Part shown: in pieces, positions 52,742 to 62,520 of the stretch | Position numbering within the stretch: position 1 is the stretch's first letter | How the letters are laid out: every line of letters begins with the position of its first letter | Assembly: GCF_008107695.1 (NCBI RefSeq) | Contig: NZ_VIRG01000060.1 | Coordinates: forward strand, 248,001-312,000 | DNA length: 64,000 bases | Source: Stappia sp. BW2 | GTDB lineage: Bacteria > Pseudomonadota > Alphaproteobacteria > Rhizobiales > Stappiaceae | Direction: 5' to 3' | Notes under the pieces: generated by a model | Databases searched by the model: none | What the model was told of the DNA's origin: nothing | The model's input: the letters and a program-made list of their open reading frames with translations, nothing else | Translations under genes and position numbers: made by a program

Positions 52742-52902
52742 TTCTGAACCCTTTTTCCGAATCGACGGTACGATTGCGGTAAACCTCCGCTGCCTTGCAG
52801 ATCATCTCTTGGAAGTCATTGCCCTGCAATGGGGCGGTAGAACGGCGGTGACGCTCGCAAGAGAAGCATTCGCAAAAGGCTGCCGGAAGTTCCGCCCGGG
52901 CT

Positions 52903-53940
52903 TCAGAACCGCGTGATGACCGTGGCGCCGACAGACTGGAAGCTGTCCATGCTCATCAGGGCCTCCGGCGCATCCGCCAAACTGATCTGACTGCCAACCA
53001 GCCGCGAAGGATCAAGTTTGCCACTGGCAACCATGTCAAGCATTGCGCCGTAGCGATGCGCCTGCATCCCGTGTGAGCCGAGCAACTCGATTTCCTGACC
53101 CACTATCTTGGGCATCGGAATGGCGGGGGCGGCATGGTCGCCGAGCATCAGCCCGACCTGGATGTGTTTCCCGCGTGGCCGCAGGCAGAGGATGGAGTTG
53201 GTCATGGTCACCGGATGACCGAGCGCATCCAGCGAGACATGGGCGCCGCCCCGAGTGATCTCTTTGATGGCCTCCGGCACATCGGCTTCGCTGCCGTTGA
53301 TGACCGCCACGGCACCGAGGTCCTGCGCGAGTTTCAGCTTGGCGGGTGCGAGATCCACACCGATGACATTGGCCCCGGCGGCCGCCGCGATCATGACGGC
53401 CGAAAGCCCCACACCGCCGCAGCCATGCACCGCCACCCACTGGCCCGCGCTGACCTTGCCCTGATCGATCACGGCGCGAAAGGACGTTGCGAACCGGCAC
53501 CCGAGGCTGGCTGCGGTTGCAAAGTCCATGCTCTCCGGCAGCGCCACAAGGTTCAGGTCGGCCTGATGAATGCCGACAAATTCGGCGAACGACCCCCAGT
53601 GGGTGAAGCCGGGCTGTTCCTGGTGGAGGCAAACCTGCTGGTGCCCGGCGTGACATTCGGGACAGCTTCCGCAGCCGCAGATGAAGGGAACGGTTACCTT
53701 GTCGCCAACCCTCCAGTTGGTGACGTCTTTACCCACCGCTTCAATCACACCCGCCAGTTCATGGCCGGGCACATGCGGCAGCTCGATATCGCTGTCATGT
53801 CCCATCCATCCATGCCAGTCGCTTCGGCATACACCAGTTGCTGCAACCTTCAATACGACACCATGCGCCTCGGGGCTCGGGTCATCCACGGTGACCAGCT
53901 TGGGCGCTTCCTGGAAGTTTTCAAACAGCACGGCCTTCAT
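52903..53940 (-). CDS. zinc-dependent alcohol dehydrogenase
   Basis: A 345-residue medium-chain alcohol dehydrogenase. Catalytic zinc is bound by Cys38 (GVCRSDWH) and His60-Glu61 (GHE). The structural zinc is at Cys90, 93, 96 and 104. The coenzyme motif is GCGGVGLSA near residue 174. It converts an alcohol to an aldehyde with NAD(P). It is divergent from an Lrp/AsnC-type regulator gene 140 bases away, which may control it; an amino-acid-derived alcohol would fit, but that is inference. Confidence 0.9.
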   Translation of the reverse strand: MKAVLFENFQEAPKLVTVDDPSPEAHGVVLKVAATGVCRSDWHGWMGHDSDIELPHVPGHELAGVIEAVGKDVTNWRVGDKVTVPFICGCGSCPECHAGHQQVCLHQEQPGFTHWGSFAEFVGIHQADLNLVALPESMDFATAASLGCRFATSFRAVIDQGKVSAGQWVAVHGCGGVGLSAVMIAAAAGANVIGVDLAPAKLKLAQDLGAVAVINGSEADVPEAIKEITRGGAHVSLDALGHPVTMTNSILCLRPRGKHIQVGLMLGDHAAPAIPMPKIVGQEIELLGSHGMQAHRYGAMLDMVASGKLDPSRLVGSQISLADAPEALMSMDSFQSVGATVITRF

Positions 53941-54080
53941 GGCAGGGTCTTTCGGTTTCGTCGTTAATCTTCGGGAATCATAGATGGAAAAGTGGAAAAA
54001 ACTTTGCTAATCCCGCGTAGTTCCGCATATTTCAGGTCAGGAAAACCTCAGTTTTTCTAGTTTTCAAGAGGAATCTGCCC

Positions 54081-54557
54081 TTGTCTGACATCGATGCCGC
54101 CAATGCCCAGATCCTGTCCCTGCTGCAAGAGGATGGCCGGATGACCAACGCAAAGCTGTCTGAAAAGCTGGGTATGAGTGAAACGCCCTGTTGGCGCCGC
54201 CTGAAACGGCTGGAGGAAGCCGGTTTCATAGATGGCTATCAGGCCAACTTGAACCGCCGGAAGCTGGGGCTGGGTGTCATGGCTTTTGTGCAGTTGCGCT
54301 GTTCAAAACATGATCAGGCCGCTACGGCTGAATTTCAACGGATTGTAGAGACAACCCCGAGCATCCTCGCGTGTCACAACACGACAGGGGCGGACGATTT
54401 CCTGCTGATCGTCGTCGCGCGGGACCTGGACGATTACAGCTCCTTTGTCGACAGCACGCTGCGCCGCCTTCCAGGTGTTACCAGTATTCGCTCCAACCTC
54501 TCGCTGAAAGAGATGAAAGCGTCCAGCAAACTGCCGATCACGCCATCCGCTGTGTAG
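54081..54557 (+). CDS. Lrp/AsnC-family transcriptional regulator
   Basis: A 158-residue regulator. The N-terminal helix-turn-helix is clear at about residues 4-55 (NAQILSLLQEDGRMTNAKLS, then SETPCWRRLKRLEEAG). The C-terminal RAM domain binds amino-acid-like ligands (residues 68-150, TGADDFLLIVVARD). It starts with TTG, with AGAGGAA at 8 bases. It is divergent from the alcohol dehydrogenase and probably controls it. Confidence 0.9.
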   Translation: MSDIDAANAQILSLLQEDGRMTNAKLSEKLGMSETPCWRRLKRLEEAGFIDGYQANLNRRKLGLGVMAFVQLRCSKHDQAATAEFQRIVETTPSILACHNTTGADDFLLIVVARDLDDYSSFVDSTLRRLPGVTSIRSNLSLKEMKASSKLPITPSAV

Positions 54558-54978
54558 CGGTGATGACACAAGGCCCGCCCGAGGTTTGCCGCCGACCGTG
54601 TCTTGAGATTTGGCTGTTGAAAGAGTGCTCCCGATCCAGTGCCCCAGATGATCAAGCGTTTGTAACAGAGCATTGAAAGTGACTATTTCAAGTTGAAGAA
54701 GAAAAAATCGTAGGTCGACGGCGAAAGTTAATGAAGGTTCAGCAAGCGGATGGTTCGTTAACCATTTTGGGATCTGTTTTTCAAGTAAAAATTGTTCTGA
54801 ATCTCACGCTCACGGTACAAATACTTCATGTTTACCCGTAAAGGGAGGACGTTCAGAGATTACACCCAATAGTTTCATTACATATATTTAATTACCGCTC
54901 CGTAGGAAAAATACCTAAGTCATTGGTCACCCAGAAGGCGCGACGGTGGATGCCGCGCTGGGTGAAATGGAGTAACTC
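54558..54978. promoter_or_regulatory. 421-base gap before carbonic anhydrase gene
   Basis: AT-rich, particularly 54680-54900. No gene-like frame or clear terminator. It contains the carbonic anhydrase promoter and leader. Confidence 0.45.
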
Positions 54979-55719
54979 ATGAAAATTCGCTTTCTCGTGA
55001 CGGCTGTAGCCGCCATCGCTATCACCTCGTCTGCTATGGCTGCGGCGCCTCACCACTGGTCGTATGAGGGTGCGACCGGCCCGACGCATTGGGGCGACCT
55101 TTCTGAGAAATTCGAAGCCTGTGAAGCCGGGATGGAACAGTCCCCGGTGGACCTTACCCATGCAATCAAGGCAGATCCGGCTGATATCGAATTTCATTGG
55201 AACAAGGATGCCGATTGGACCGTCGTCAACAACGGACACAGCATCCAGGCAAACTCGGACGATGCAGGCTACATGGTTCTTGACGGGAAAGACTATAAGC
55301 TCGCGCAATTCCATTTCCACACGCCTTCGGAGCATGCAATCGACGGCAAGCGGTTTCCGATGGAAGTCCACTTCGTGAATGTTGCGGACGACGGTGAATT
55401 CGCCGTTATCGGCGCGATGATCGAAGGGGGCGGGGATAACACCCTGTTCGATGCGGTCATGGATGCCGCGCCCGCAAAGGAAGGCGGTTCCGCTGAAATC
55501 GGCAAGGAAGACCCGGCGTCTCTGCTGGGCAAAAAAGACAGCTTCTTCCGCTACGAGGGTTCGCTCACGACTCCTCCCTGCTCACAGACGGTCGTCTGGA
55601 CGATCATGAAAGAGCCGCTGAAGGTTTCCGATGCCGAAATCAAGAAATTTCAGGACATCTACCAGATGAACGCCCGGCCGCTGCAGGAAATCGGCCGCCG
55701 GTTTATCCTTGAACAATAA
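54979..55719 (+). CDS. secreted alpha-type carbonic anhydrase
   Basis: A 246-residue periplasmic enzyme that interconverts CO2 and bicarbonate. The signal peptide ends near residue 21 (SSAMA). The three zinc histidines are His112, His114 (FHFHTPSEH) and His131 (EVHFVN). Cys48 and the Cys in TPPCSQTV could form the family disulphide. Proton-shuttle and active-site segments are present (NNGHSIQ, SLTTPPC). It stands alone, followed by a strong terminator. Confidence 0.93.
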   Translation: MKIRFLVTAVAAIAITSSAMAAAPHHWSYEGATGPTHWGDLSEKFEACEAGMEQSPVDLTHAIKADPADIEFHWNKDADWTVVNNGHSIQANSDDAGYMVLDGKDYKLAQFHFHTPSEHAIDGKRFPMEVHFVNVADDGEFAVIGAMIEGGGDNTLFDAVMDAAPAKEGGSAEIGKEDPASLLGKKDSFFRYEGSLTTPPCSQTVVWTIMKEPLKVSDAEIKKFQDIYQMNARPLQEIGRRFILEQ

Positions 55720-55744
55720 TCTTTCAGGCATTTCCTGACCAATC

Positions 55745-55785
55745 CGACCGGACCGGCTTGAGCAGCTGGTCCGGTCGACGGTTTT
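55745..55785 (+). terminator. terminator after carbonic anhydrase gene
   Basis: CGACCGGACC and GGTCCGGTCG, perfect 10-base arms with a 13-base loop, then ACGGTTTT. It lies between convergent genes. Confidence 0.8.
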
Positions 55786-55862
55786 AATGACCTGTTTTGG
55801 AGAGGGTCTTCGCGGGTTTGAATGCGCCTATCCTGCCCGGCGCCTTAATCACAGCTCATGGA

Positions 55863-56654
55863 TTAGTCGCGCAGCGCCTCAGCAATCTTTTCGGCAATTT
55901 CAAGAACCAGCGGCCCGAACTTTTCAAGCGCCTCCGGGGTGCTCATCGCGCTTCGGATCCAGATGAGCGAGACGCAGCCAAGAACAGCGCCGGCCGAGCG
56001 GATCGGTACGGCAATGGAAGCGGTTTCCTGGCGAAATTCGCCGCTGTCTCTTATGGCAATCCCGCGATTTCGGGTCTCTTCGAGCAGCCTTGAAAGCCAG
56101 CGTTTCTCCAGAAACGGGGCATCCTTCTCATCGCCGAGACGGCGCAGATGATCCAGGATCAGCGCGCGCTCCTCCTCAGGACAGAAGGAAATATATGCTC
56201 GCCCGGTGGAGGTTCGCAGCACCGGCAAGCGATAGCCCGTCATGCCGCGGTCGATCGACAGTGGCGACCGGCCATGTGTCGTTTCCTGGATGACCATTGC
56301 AGCATTGTTGTAGACGGTGAGGTCGAGCGGCCAGACAACCTGTCTGGAATATTCGCTGAAGATTGGGCCGGCCGCCTGCGTGATTTCCGTGGTGAGCGCG
56401 TAGCCGTCACCGAGCGCAGCGGCAAAACGTGTTACCCGGACGTAATTGGACGTTGCGGAAAACGCGACATAGCCAAGTTCTTCCAGCGTCTCCAAAAGCC
56501 TGTAGACCGTCGGACGCGGCAGACCAAGTGCCTTCGCCACCTCGCCCGGGCGCGCTTCGCCCACCTTGTTCACGTACCGCAGGATGGCAAGCCCGCGCGC
56601 GAGTGCGCGCACGGGCCCGGATGTTTTTTGGGACGAGGCCGGTTCACTGAGCAT
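55863..56654 (-). CDS. IclR-family transcriptional regulator
   Basis: A 263-residue regulator. The N-terminal winged helix covers about residues 15-75 (LAILRYVNKVGEARPGEVAK, then LPRPTVYRLLETLEELGYV). The C-terminal IclR ligand domain has typical GRAYISFCPEEER and SIAVPIRSAGAVLGCVSLIW segments. IclR proteins often control aromatic catabolism, and it lies 36 bases after the FAH-family gene at the end of the aromatic cluster. It probably regulates the catabolic and TRAP genes. Confidence 0.9.
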   Translation of the reverse strand: MLSEPASSQKTSGPVRALARGLAILRYVNKVGEARPGEVAKALGLPRPTVYRLLETLEELGYVAFSATSNYVRVTRFAAALGDGYALTTEITQAAGPIFSEYSRQVVWPLDLTVYNNAAMVIQETTHGRSPLSIDRGMTGYRLPVLRTSTGRAYISFCPEEERALILDHLRRLGDEKDAPFLEKRWLSRLLEETRNRGIAIRDSGEFRQETASIAVPIRSAGAVLGCVSLIWIRSAMSTPEALEKFGPLVLEIAEKIAEALRD

Positions 56655-56690
56655 GGCTGGAACATTGCACAGGCCGGGCTCGGGAAAAAG

Positions 56691-57533
56691 TCAGACTTCC
56701 GCCTTCACCGGGTTCGACAGAACACCGATGCCGGACACTTCGACCTCGCAGACGTCGCCGTCCTTCATGAAAAGGGGGGGCGACCGCCTGGCGCCAACAC
56801 CCCCCGGCGTGCCCGACACAATGACGTCACCAGGGAGAAGCGGCAGGATGGTCGAGCAATAGGCAATGAGACGGGGAATGGAGGTGACCAGCAACGAGAC
56901 GTCCGTATCCTGGACCACTTCGCCATTGAGCCGGGTCTGCAGGTGCAGTATTGACGGATTGGGAATCTCATCGGACGTTACCATCCACGGACCGAAGCCA
57001 CCGGTACCGGCAAAGGTCTTGCCGGGCATGAACTGGTGCGTATGCTTCTGCCAGTCGCGCACCGAACCGTCGTTGTAGCAGGAATAGCCAGCAACGTAGC
57101 TGAGAGCGTCCTCTTCGGAAATACGCCGGCCCTCCTTGCCGATGATCACGGCAACCTCACCCTCATAATCGAACATGTCGGATTCCAGCGGTTTGATCAG
57201 CGGTGCTCCGTGTCCGATCTGGGAGCCGGAGTAGCGTGCGAACAGCACCGGGTTTGGGGTCTCGTCACGGCCCGTTTCCGTGATGTGCGCATGATAGTTC
57301 AACCCGACGCAGATGATCTTGTCCGGGTTCGGGATGACGGGATCCAGCGACACGTCCTGAAGGTCGAAGTCCGGGTTTGCCGAGGCGAGTTCGGCAACTT
57401 GTGCCATGTCGCCTGTGGCGAGAAATGCGCGCAGGGACTTTTCGGCAAAGCGCCGGCCGAGGTCGACGAGACCCTTGTCGGTGACCAGGCCGTAGGAGGA
57501 CGTGCCGTCCTTGGTGAAAGAACAGAATTTCAT
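56691..57533 (-). CDS. fumarylacetoacetate hydrolase family protein
   Basis: A 280-residue FAH-fold enzyme. Metal ligands are Glu124, Glu126 (YEGEVAVIIG) and Asp155 (YNDGSVRD), and GLNYHAHITETG marks the active-site lid. Such enzymes hydrolyse or decarboxylate/isomerise meta-cleavage or gentisate-pathway products. ATG 57533 lies 4 bases after the stop of the monooxygenase gene; the longer frame is shadow. With the monooxygenase and extradiol dioxygenase it completes a short ring-degradation route. Confidence 0.9.
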   Translation of the reverse strand: MKFCSFTKDGTSSYGLVTDKGLVDLGRRFAEKSLRAFLATGDMAQVAELASANPDFDLQDVSLDPVIPNPDKIICVGLNYHAHITETGRDETPNPVLFARYSGSQIGHGAPLIKPLESDMFDYEGEVAVIIGKEGRRISEEDALSYVAGYSCYNDGSVRDWQKHTHQFMPGKTFAGTGGFGPWMVTSDEIPNPSILHLQTRLNGEVVQDTDVSLLVTSIPRLIAYCSTILPLLPGDVIVSGTPGGVGARRSPPLFMKDGDVCEVEVSGIGVLSNPVKAEV

Positions 57534-57537
57534 GGTG

Positions 57538-59031
57538 TCAGGCCATTTCCGGTTGCTGAGTTTCAATGGGGTTGGGAAGGACGAGCGCCAAAAGCGCTTC
57601 GAGGTCTTCTTTGGTGTCGGCGGCGCCCAGTGTGTGTCGGTCGGGCCGCAATACGGTGGCCCGTGCACCAAGGCGCGCGAGATGTTCGGCGGCGTTCGAG
57701 GTTTCGCTTGTCACAAGAGCGACACCGTCCGGCAGGGTGAGGCCGTCGGCAAGCCCGGCCTCGGCGACCACGACGAACTGATACGGATAAACAGCATCCA
57801 TCAGTCTTCCATCGTTAAGACGCGGCTGACCGAAGAGGCGGCCTGCCTTGTCACCCTGCCCAAGGCCCTGGCCAAGAGGAGGGGCAATGCTTTCCATGCG
57901 GGCAGACCCGTCACGCGCGGGCAGGGCGGCCCGGAGCGCTTCTTGCGTTCCGGCAGTGTTGATCAAGCCGCCTAGACGCACGGCCGTCTGGATGTATTCG
58001 CGGGCATTCGGCTTTCGTTCGCTCTCGTAGCTGTCCAGCAGTCGTTCGGCGTCGCCGCCCGTGACCTTGCCCTTGCAGACGAGCGCAAGCTTCCAGAAGA
58101 GATTGGCAACATCGCGCGTGCCTGCGCACATTCCCTGGCCCATGAAGGGTGGCGTCTGATGGCAGGCGTCACCAGCCAGCAGAAGCCGGCCCTTGCGCCA
58201 GTCTTTCGCAACGAGGGAGTGGAAGACATAGACCGCGGTGCGTTCGAGATCTGCTTCGTCCGGTGTGATCCAGTCGGACAAAAGCGCCCAGACGTTTTCC
58301 GGTTTCGTGATCTGCGCGCTGTCTTCTTCGGGGCGCACGGTAATTTCCCAGCGGCGGCGCTTTCCCGGCGTGCGCACGTAAGTCGCCGGTCTTTCGGGCC
58401 GGCAATACTGGATCGAATGATCACCAAGTTCCGGTTTTTCGGTCTTCAGGATCACATCGACGACGAGCCAGCGTTCATGAAAACCAAAGTCCTCCATGCC
58501 GCTTTCGATATAGCGGCGGATGAGAGAGCGCGCTCCGTCGCAGCCGACGACATATTGCGCCGAAATCCGTTCGATGCTGCCGCAGCTCATGTCCTCGTAG
58601 CGCAGCTCGACCCGCTCGCCCTTGTCCTCTACGTGGAACACCTCGCAGCGGCTGCGCACCACGACGCTCTGACGCCGGGCCATATGGTCGCGCAGGAGTT
58701 CTTCGAGGTCCGGCTGGTGGAAGCGGTAGTTCGCCCGCCAGCCCTGTGGTCCCTCGCCCTGTGGCCGTGGCCAGTCGAGCAGCAGTTTGCCATGCGGGTC
58801 GACAAAGCGCATGCCCGGATGGGGATGGGTCTTTTCTTCCATCTCTTCGGCAATACCGATCCACTGGAAGACGCGCATCACCTCGGCATCGAAATGCACC
58901 GCACGCGGCAGGTGATAGTGTGCGGTTTCCCGTTCGAGAACGAGCGTTTTCAGCCCGCATGCGCCGAGAAGATGAGCGAGCGTTGCCCCTGCCGGCCCAT
59001 AGCCGACAATGGCGACATCGAAATGCTCCAT
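57538..59031 (-). CDS. FAD-dependent aromatic monooxygenase (MhpA-like)
   Basis: A 497-residue class A flavin hydroxylase. The FAD motif VGYGPAGATLAH begins near residue 9. The GCDGARSLIR motif lies near 175, and LLAGDACHQTPPFMGQGMCA near 283 is the second FAD-binding motif. The overall length and order fit 3-(3-hydroxyphenyl)propionate hydroxylase-type enzymes, which add a hydroxyl group to a phenolic acid using NAD(P)H and O2. ATG 59031 has GGGGAA about 6 bases upstream. It begins just after the extradiol dioxygenase gene in the same operon. Confidence 0.9.
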   Translation of the reverse strand: MEHFDVAIVGYGPAGATLAHLLGACGLKTLVLERETAHYHLPRAVHFDAEVMRVFQWIGIAEEMEEKTHPHPGMRFVDPHGKLLLDWPRPQGEGPQGWRANYRFHQPDLEELLRDHMARRQSVVVRSRCEVFHVEDKGERVELRYEDMSCGSIERISAQYVVGCDGARSLIRRYIESGMEDFGFHERWLVVDVILKTEKPELGDHSIQYCRPERPATYVRTPGKRRRWEITVRPEEDSAQITKPENVWALLSDWITPDEADLERTAVYVFHSLVAKDWRKGRLLLAGDACHQTPPFMGQGMCAGTRDVANLFWKLALVCKGKVTGGDAERLLDSYESERKPNAREYIQTAVRLGGLINTAGTQEALRAALPARDGSARMESIAPPLGQGLGQGDKAGRLFGQPRLNDGRLMDAVYPYQFVVVAEAGLADGLTLPDGVALVTSETSNAAEHLARLGARATVLRPDRHTLGAADTKEDLEALLALVLPNPIETQQPEMA

Positions 59032-59033
59032 GG

Positions 59034-60014
59034 TTATTTCCCCTGTTTTGCAAGTTCGCCGTAAAGCCACGGGCACTCCACAACGGGTGGCGAGCGGCGG
59101 CCGGCCTGTGCGGCTTCAAGGCGCATGTCGCGCAGACGTTTGCGCCCGCCTTCCTCGGTCAGATAGAGGCGCTCGTGACCCCAGAAGCTTGGCCCGTCGT
59201 GGGTCTCGTGCGGTTCCCAGGTGGCGGGGTCGATCAACCGGCCGCCCCAGCCGTTTTCCACGAAAAAGCCCGATGGCGAGTTGGCGTAGAAGGAGGTCAT
59301 GTAGTCGTTGGTGTGCCGGCCGAGCGTGTAGGCGACGCGGCCCTCGTCCAGTTGGGCAAGGTCGTACCCCTGACCGACGTCATCAAGGTTCTGGAACTCG
59401 ACCATGAAGTGATGAAAACCGGCCTGTCCCGATCCGACCATTGCGAAGGAATGATGGCGTTCGTTCACATGGAAGAAGTAGAGCCCGTAAGGCTGAAGGC
59501 CGTAGTCCGAGACCTGGAAGTCCAGTAGGTCCCGGTAGAAAGGCAGCATGACGTCGATGTTCTTCACGTGCAGCACGGCGTGCCCCATTCCAAGGGGGCC
59601 TGTCATAAAGCCGTCTATCGGCCGCCCCGGACGGAAAGGGTCCGATGCGATCATCGGGTTGTGAAACAGTTCGATGCGGTTGCCCATCGGATCTTCGAAA
59701 GCGATCAGGTTTTCGACAAAACGCCGGTCGCACAGCGCTTTTGAGCCGAGGGTCACCCTGACGCCCGACCGTTCAAGCCGGCCGGCATAGGTCTGAAGGT
59801 CGTCCGCATTCTCGACCTCCCAGCCCATGAAGGCGAGGGTGTCGCCGTCTTCGTCCGACACGAGCAGGCGTTGCATCCGGTCGTCCATGCGAAAGGCGAG
59901 CGCCTTGTTGCCGCGGTCGATCGTCTGCATTCCGAGCAGCTTGCCGGCAAAGTCGCTCCAGTCATCCAGCCTGTCGGAGCGCACACCGAGATAGCCCAGT
60001 GCATTGATTGCCAT
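59034..60014 (-). CDS. type I extradiol ring-cleavage dioxygenase (VOC family)
   Basis: A 326-residue enzyme of the BphC type with two VOC halves (about residues 5-118 and 140-265). Iron ligands are His145 (GMGHAVLHV), His201/202 (FHHFMVE) and Glu253 (FVENGWGG), in BphC-like spacing. It opens a catecholic ring next to its hydroxyls using O2. It lies between the TRAP transporter and the hydroxylase, so hydroxylation followed by meta-cleavage is the natural reading. AGGAAAA precedes the ATG. The exact substrate is not evident. Confidence 0.9.
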   Translation of the reverse strand: MAINALGYLGVRSDRLDDWSDFAGKLLGMQTIDRGNKALAFRMDDRMQRLLVSDEDGDTLAFMGWEVENADDLQTYAGRLERSGVRVTLGSKALCDRRFVENLIAFEDPMGNRIELFHNPMIASDPFRPGRPIDGFMTGPLGMGHAVLHVKNIDVMLPFYRDLLDFQVSDYGLQPYGLYFFHVNERHHSFAMVGSGQAGFHHFMVEFQNLDDVGQGYDLAQLDEGRVAYTLGRHTNDYMTSFYANSPSGFFVENGWGGRLIDPATWEPHETHDGPSFWGHERLYLTEEGGRKRLRDMRLEAAQAGRRSPPVVECPWLYGELAKQGK

Positions 60015-60098
60015 GGTCGTTTTCCTGTTGAATTAGCGATGACACAGTTTAGGTGCCGCGGACGGTCCGCACCCAGGCGAGATTGAGTGCCGTCCGTT

Positions 60099-60130
60099 GG
60101 ACGGACAGGCAGTGGGCCACCTGTCCGTCC
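60099..60130 (-). other. intercistronic hairpin between TRAP binding-protein and dioxygenase genes
   Basis: Perfect 11-base arms (GGACGGACAGG / CCTGTCCGTCC) with a 10-base loop, 58 bases after the binding-protein stop and 85 bases before the dioxygenase start. No T-run. Probably a partial terminator or stabiliser; an operator is also possible. Confidence 0.55.
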
Positions 60131-60187
60131 GCTGGATGAACGAGACCGGTCATTCCTGCCGCATTGGCGAGGATGACACGGGCCGGC

Positions 60188-61198
60188 TCATTCTCCGGCG
60201 ATTTCCTTCGCACGCTCGAGCGTTGCTGCAGCGGTATCCGCATCCGGTTGACCGTTGACCCAGGCTTGTGCCGCGCCCGAGAATGCCTCGTCCCAGGCGG
60301 CCAGGCCCGCATCGTCCAGATCGACGAAATTGACGTCGCCGTTCTCCCGGAAGCTCTTTTCGATCTCGGCATCTGTCGTATCGACGACCGAGGCAATCCA
60401 TTCCGCTGTTGTACGGCCCGACATCTCGTCGACAACGGCCTTGTCGGCGTCGGACAGGCTGTCATAGGTGGTCTTGTTCATCAGGATTGCCATGGGCGAG
60501 GCGATGAAGCCGGTGGTGGTGATGTTCGGAGCAACCTCGTTGAGGCGGAAGGTGCGGTAGGCATCCATCACCCAGACGGCGCCTGAGACCACACCACGTT
60601 CCAGACCTTCGTAGACCTGAGGCGCGGGAAGGCCGACACCAGCGGCACCCACCATATCGAAGAGCTCGGAGCCGAACTTCGACGGAGAGCGCAGCTTGAG
60701 CCCGGAAAGCTGAGCGGGGTCACTGACTGGTCCACTCGCCATGAAAAAGCGGTACGCAGGCGTTGTGAACAGCGCGATGACCTTATAGTCCGCATATTCC
60801 CCGGCGAGGCTGCCGTCCTCGAGCAGCGAATTGAGAATATCCGCTCCCACCGCGCTATTGCTGACAATGCCGGGCACCTCAACGACGCCTGTCAGTGGAA
60901 AGACGCCGGGTGTATAGGTCGGCACCACCAGCGCCACATCCGCGACACCTGCTTTCAACAGATCTGCCTGTGCGGGCGGAGCGCCCAGGATCGAACCGGG
61001 GTACAGCTTGAATGCCGTACCGTCGGAAAGCTTGGCGTTGACCTTGTCGATCCAGGGCTGAAGGATCTTGGCGGAATAGAAGCCCTGCGCCGGTTCGAAC
61101 GACGAGACGCGCATCTCGCGGGCTTGCGCGAATGTTGCGGTCAGCGACGATGCGCAGAAGAGCGCGATGGCCGTGGTTTTGAGCAGTTTTTTGAACAT
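60188..61198 (-). CDS. TRAP transporter periplasmic substrate-binding protein (DctP type)
   Basis: A 336-residue secreted binding protein. The signal peptide ends near residue 26 (ATFAQAREM). TRAP-family landmarks follow: LKAGVADVALVVPTYTPGVF near residue 78, LSGLKLRSPSKFGSELFDMV near 165, and VSGAVWVMDAYRTFRLNEV near 210, where organic-acid carboxylates are clamped by arginine. GGAGGATTTC precedes the ATG. It should bind the aromatic acid used by the downstream enzymes. Confidence 0.9.
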   Translation of the reverse strand: MFKKLLKTTAIALFCASSLTATFAQAREMRVSSFEPAQGFYSAKILQPWIDKVNAKLSDGTAFKLYPGSILGAPPAQADLLKAGVADVALVVPTYTPGVFPLTGVVEVPGIVSNSAVGADILNSLLEDGSLAGEYADYKVIALFTTPAYRFFMASGPVSDPAQLSGLKLRSPSKFGSELFDMVGAAGVGLPAPQVYEGLERGVVSGAVWVMDAYRTFRLNEVAPNITTTGFIASPMAILMNKTTYDSLSDADKAVVDEMSGRTTAEWIASVVDTTDAEIEKSFRENGDVNFVDLDDAGLAAWDEAFSGAAQAWVNGQPDADTAAATLERAKEIAGE

Positions 61199-61216
61199 GA
61201 AATCCTCCCTATGAAG

Positions 61217-62518
61217 TCACTTGGCGTTGAGTGGCAGCCAGAGCACGATCGCCGGAACGGCAATGATGATGGCAACGCGGATGAAATCGGCAGTGACGAA
61301 AGGCGCCGCGCCTTTCCAGAGCTCTGTCAACCGGATGTCGGGGGACACGGTCTTGAGGACGAACAGGTTCATGCCGACCGGTGGTGTGATGAGACCCATT
61401 TCCACCACCATCACCGCGAATATGCCGAACCAGACGAGATCGATCCCGGCTGCCTGTGCGACCGGAACAAAGAGCGGCACCGTGAGAAGCAGCATGGCGA
61501 GACTGTCCATGAGCGTCCCGAGCACAAGGTAGATCGCCAGCATCAGAAGAATGACGAGGAGCGGCTGATCGATGATGCCTGAGAACATGCCGCTCAATGC
61601 AAACGGCAGACCTGACAGCGCGAGGAAGAAGTTGAACAGATTGGCCCCGATCATGACCAGATACAGTGCGCCGCAGGTCAGTGCCGTATCTCTGACGGCC
61701 TCGAGAAATCCGCTCGGCGACAATCTGCGCGACAGGAACCCGTAGGCCAGAACCAGGGCTGCGCCGATGGCCGCCGTTTCGTTGGCCGTGAAGACGCCGC
61801 TGTAGAGGCCGCCCATGATCAGGCCGAAGATCGCCAGCGGTGGCAGCAGCTCCCGGAGCGCTGCCCGGCGTTCGGCGCGGTTGGCCCGTTCGTGCCGGGG
61901 CGCTGTCGACCAGCCGGCCCAGATCGGAACCCAGATTGCCAGACAATAGAGAAGGATCGCCAGAAAGATGGGACCGGTCGTTGCAAGCAGGAGCTCGCGG
62001 ATCGACTGTTCGGCGATGAATGCATATATCACCAGAACCGTCGACGGAGGGATCAGGATGCCGAGCGTGCCACCAGCTGCGACTGCCCCCGCCGAAAGCG
62101 ATTTCGAATAGCCCGCTTGCCGCATCTGGGGCATGGCGATGCGGCCGATGGTGGCGGTGGTGGCGAGAGACGAGCCCGAGATCATGCCGAAACCGGCAGA
62201 GGCGCCTATGGTCGCGAGCGCCAGTCCGCCCCGGCGATGACCGAACAGCACCGACATGGACTGGTAGAGCTTGGCCGACAAGCCGCTGTGCGCCGCCAGA
62301 TTGCCCATCAGGACGAACAGCGGCAGCATGGTCAGCGTGTAGTTGGTCACGCTGTCCCAGACCGTGGTCGCGCCTATCGTCATGGTGCCGGCGAAACCGA
62401 TGATCATCGCGGCGCCCAGAAGACCGACGAGGCCAAGGGCGACGGCGACCGGAATCTCGAGAAAAATCATGATGATGGCGGCGCCGAAGCCCAGCCCGCC
62501 GAGCAGAAGACCGTCCAT
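61217..62518 (-). CDS. TRAP transporter large permease (DctM type)
   Basis: A 433-residue inner-membrane protein with about twelve to thirteen helices. Landmarks are MLPLFVLMGNLAAHSGLSAKL, AVAAGGTLGILIPPSTVLVIY, and the late GLITPPVGMNLFVLK motif, all typical of DctM. ATG 62518 has AAGG at 7 bases; TTG 62524 is the alternative. The gene is coupled to the small permease gene upstream and precedes the binding-protein gene by 18 bases. Confidence 0.92.
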   Translation of the reverse strand: MDGLLLGGLGFGAAIIMIFLEIPVAVALGLVGLLGAAMIIGFAGTMTIGATTVWDSVTNYTLTMLPLFVLMGNLAAHSGLSAKLYQSMSVLFGHRRGGLALATIGASAGFGMISGSSLATTATIGRIAMPQMRQAGYSKSLSAGAVAAGGTLGILIPPSTVLVIYAFIAEQSIRELLLATTGPIFLAILLYCLAIWVPIWAGWSTAPRHERANRAERRAALRELLPPLAIFGLIMGGLYSGVFTANETAAIGAALVLAYGFLSRRLSPSGFLEAVRDTALTCGALYLVMIGANLFNFFLALSGLPFALSGMFSGIIDQPLLVILLMLAIYLVLGTLMDSLAMLLLTVPLFVPVAQAAGIDLVWFGIFAVMVVEMGLITPPVGMNLFVLKTVSPDIRLTELWKGAAPFVTADFIRVAIIIAVPAIVLWLPLNAK

Positions 62519-62520
62519 TA

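Noticed and set aside
60099..60130. Inverted repeat considered as an IclR operator
   Set aside because: It sits inside an operon after a binding-protein gene, matching the hairpins after all other binding-protein genes; an RNA role is more likely.
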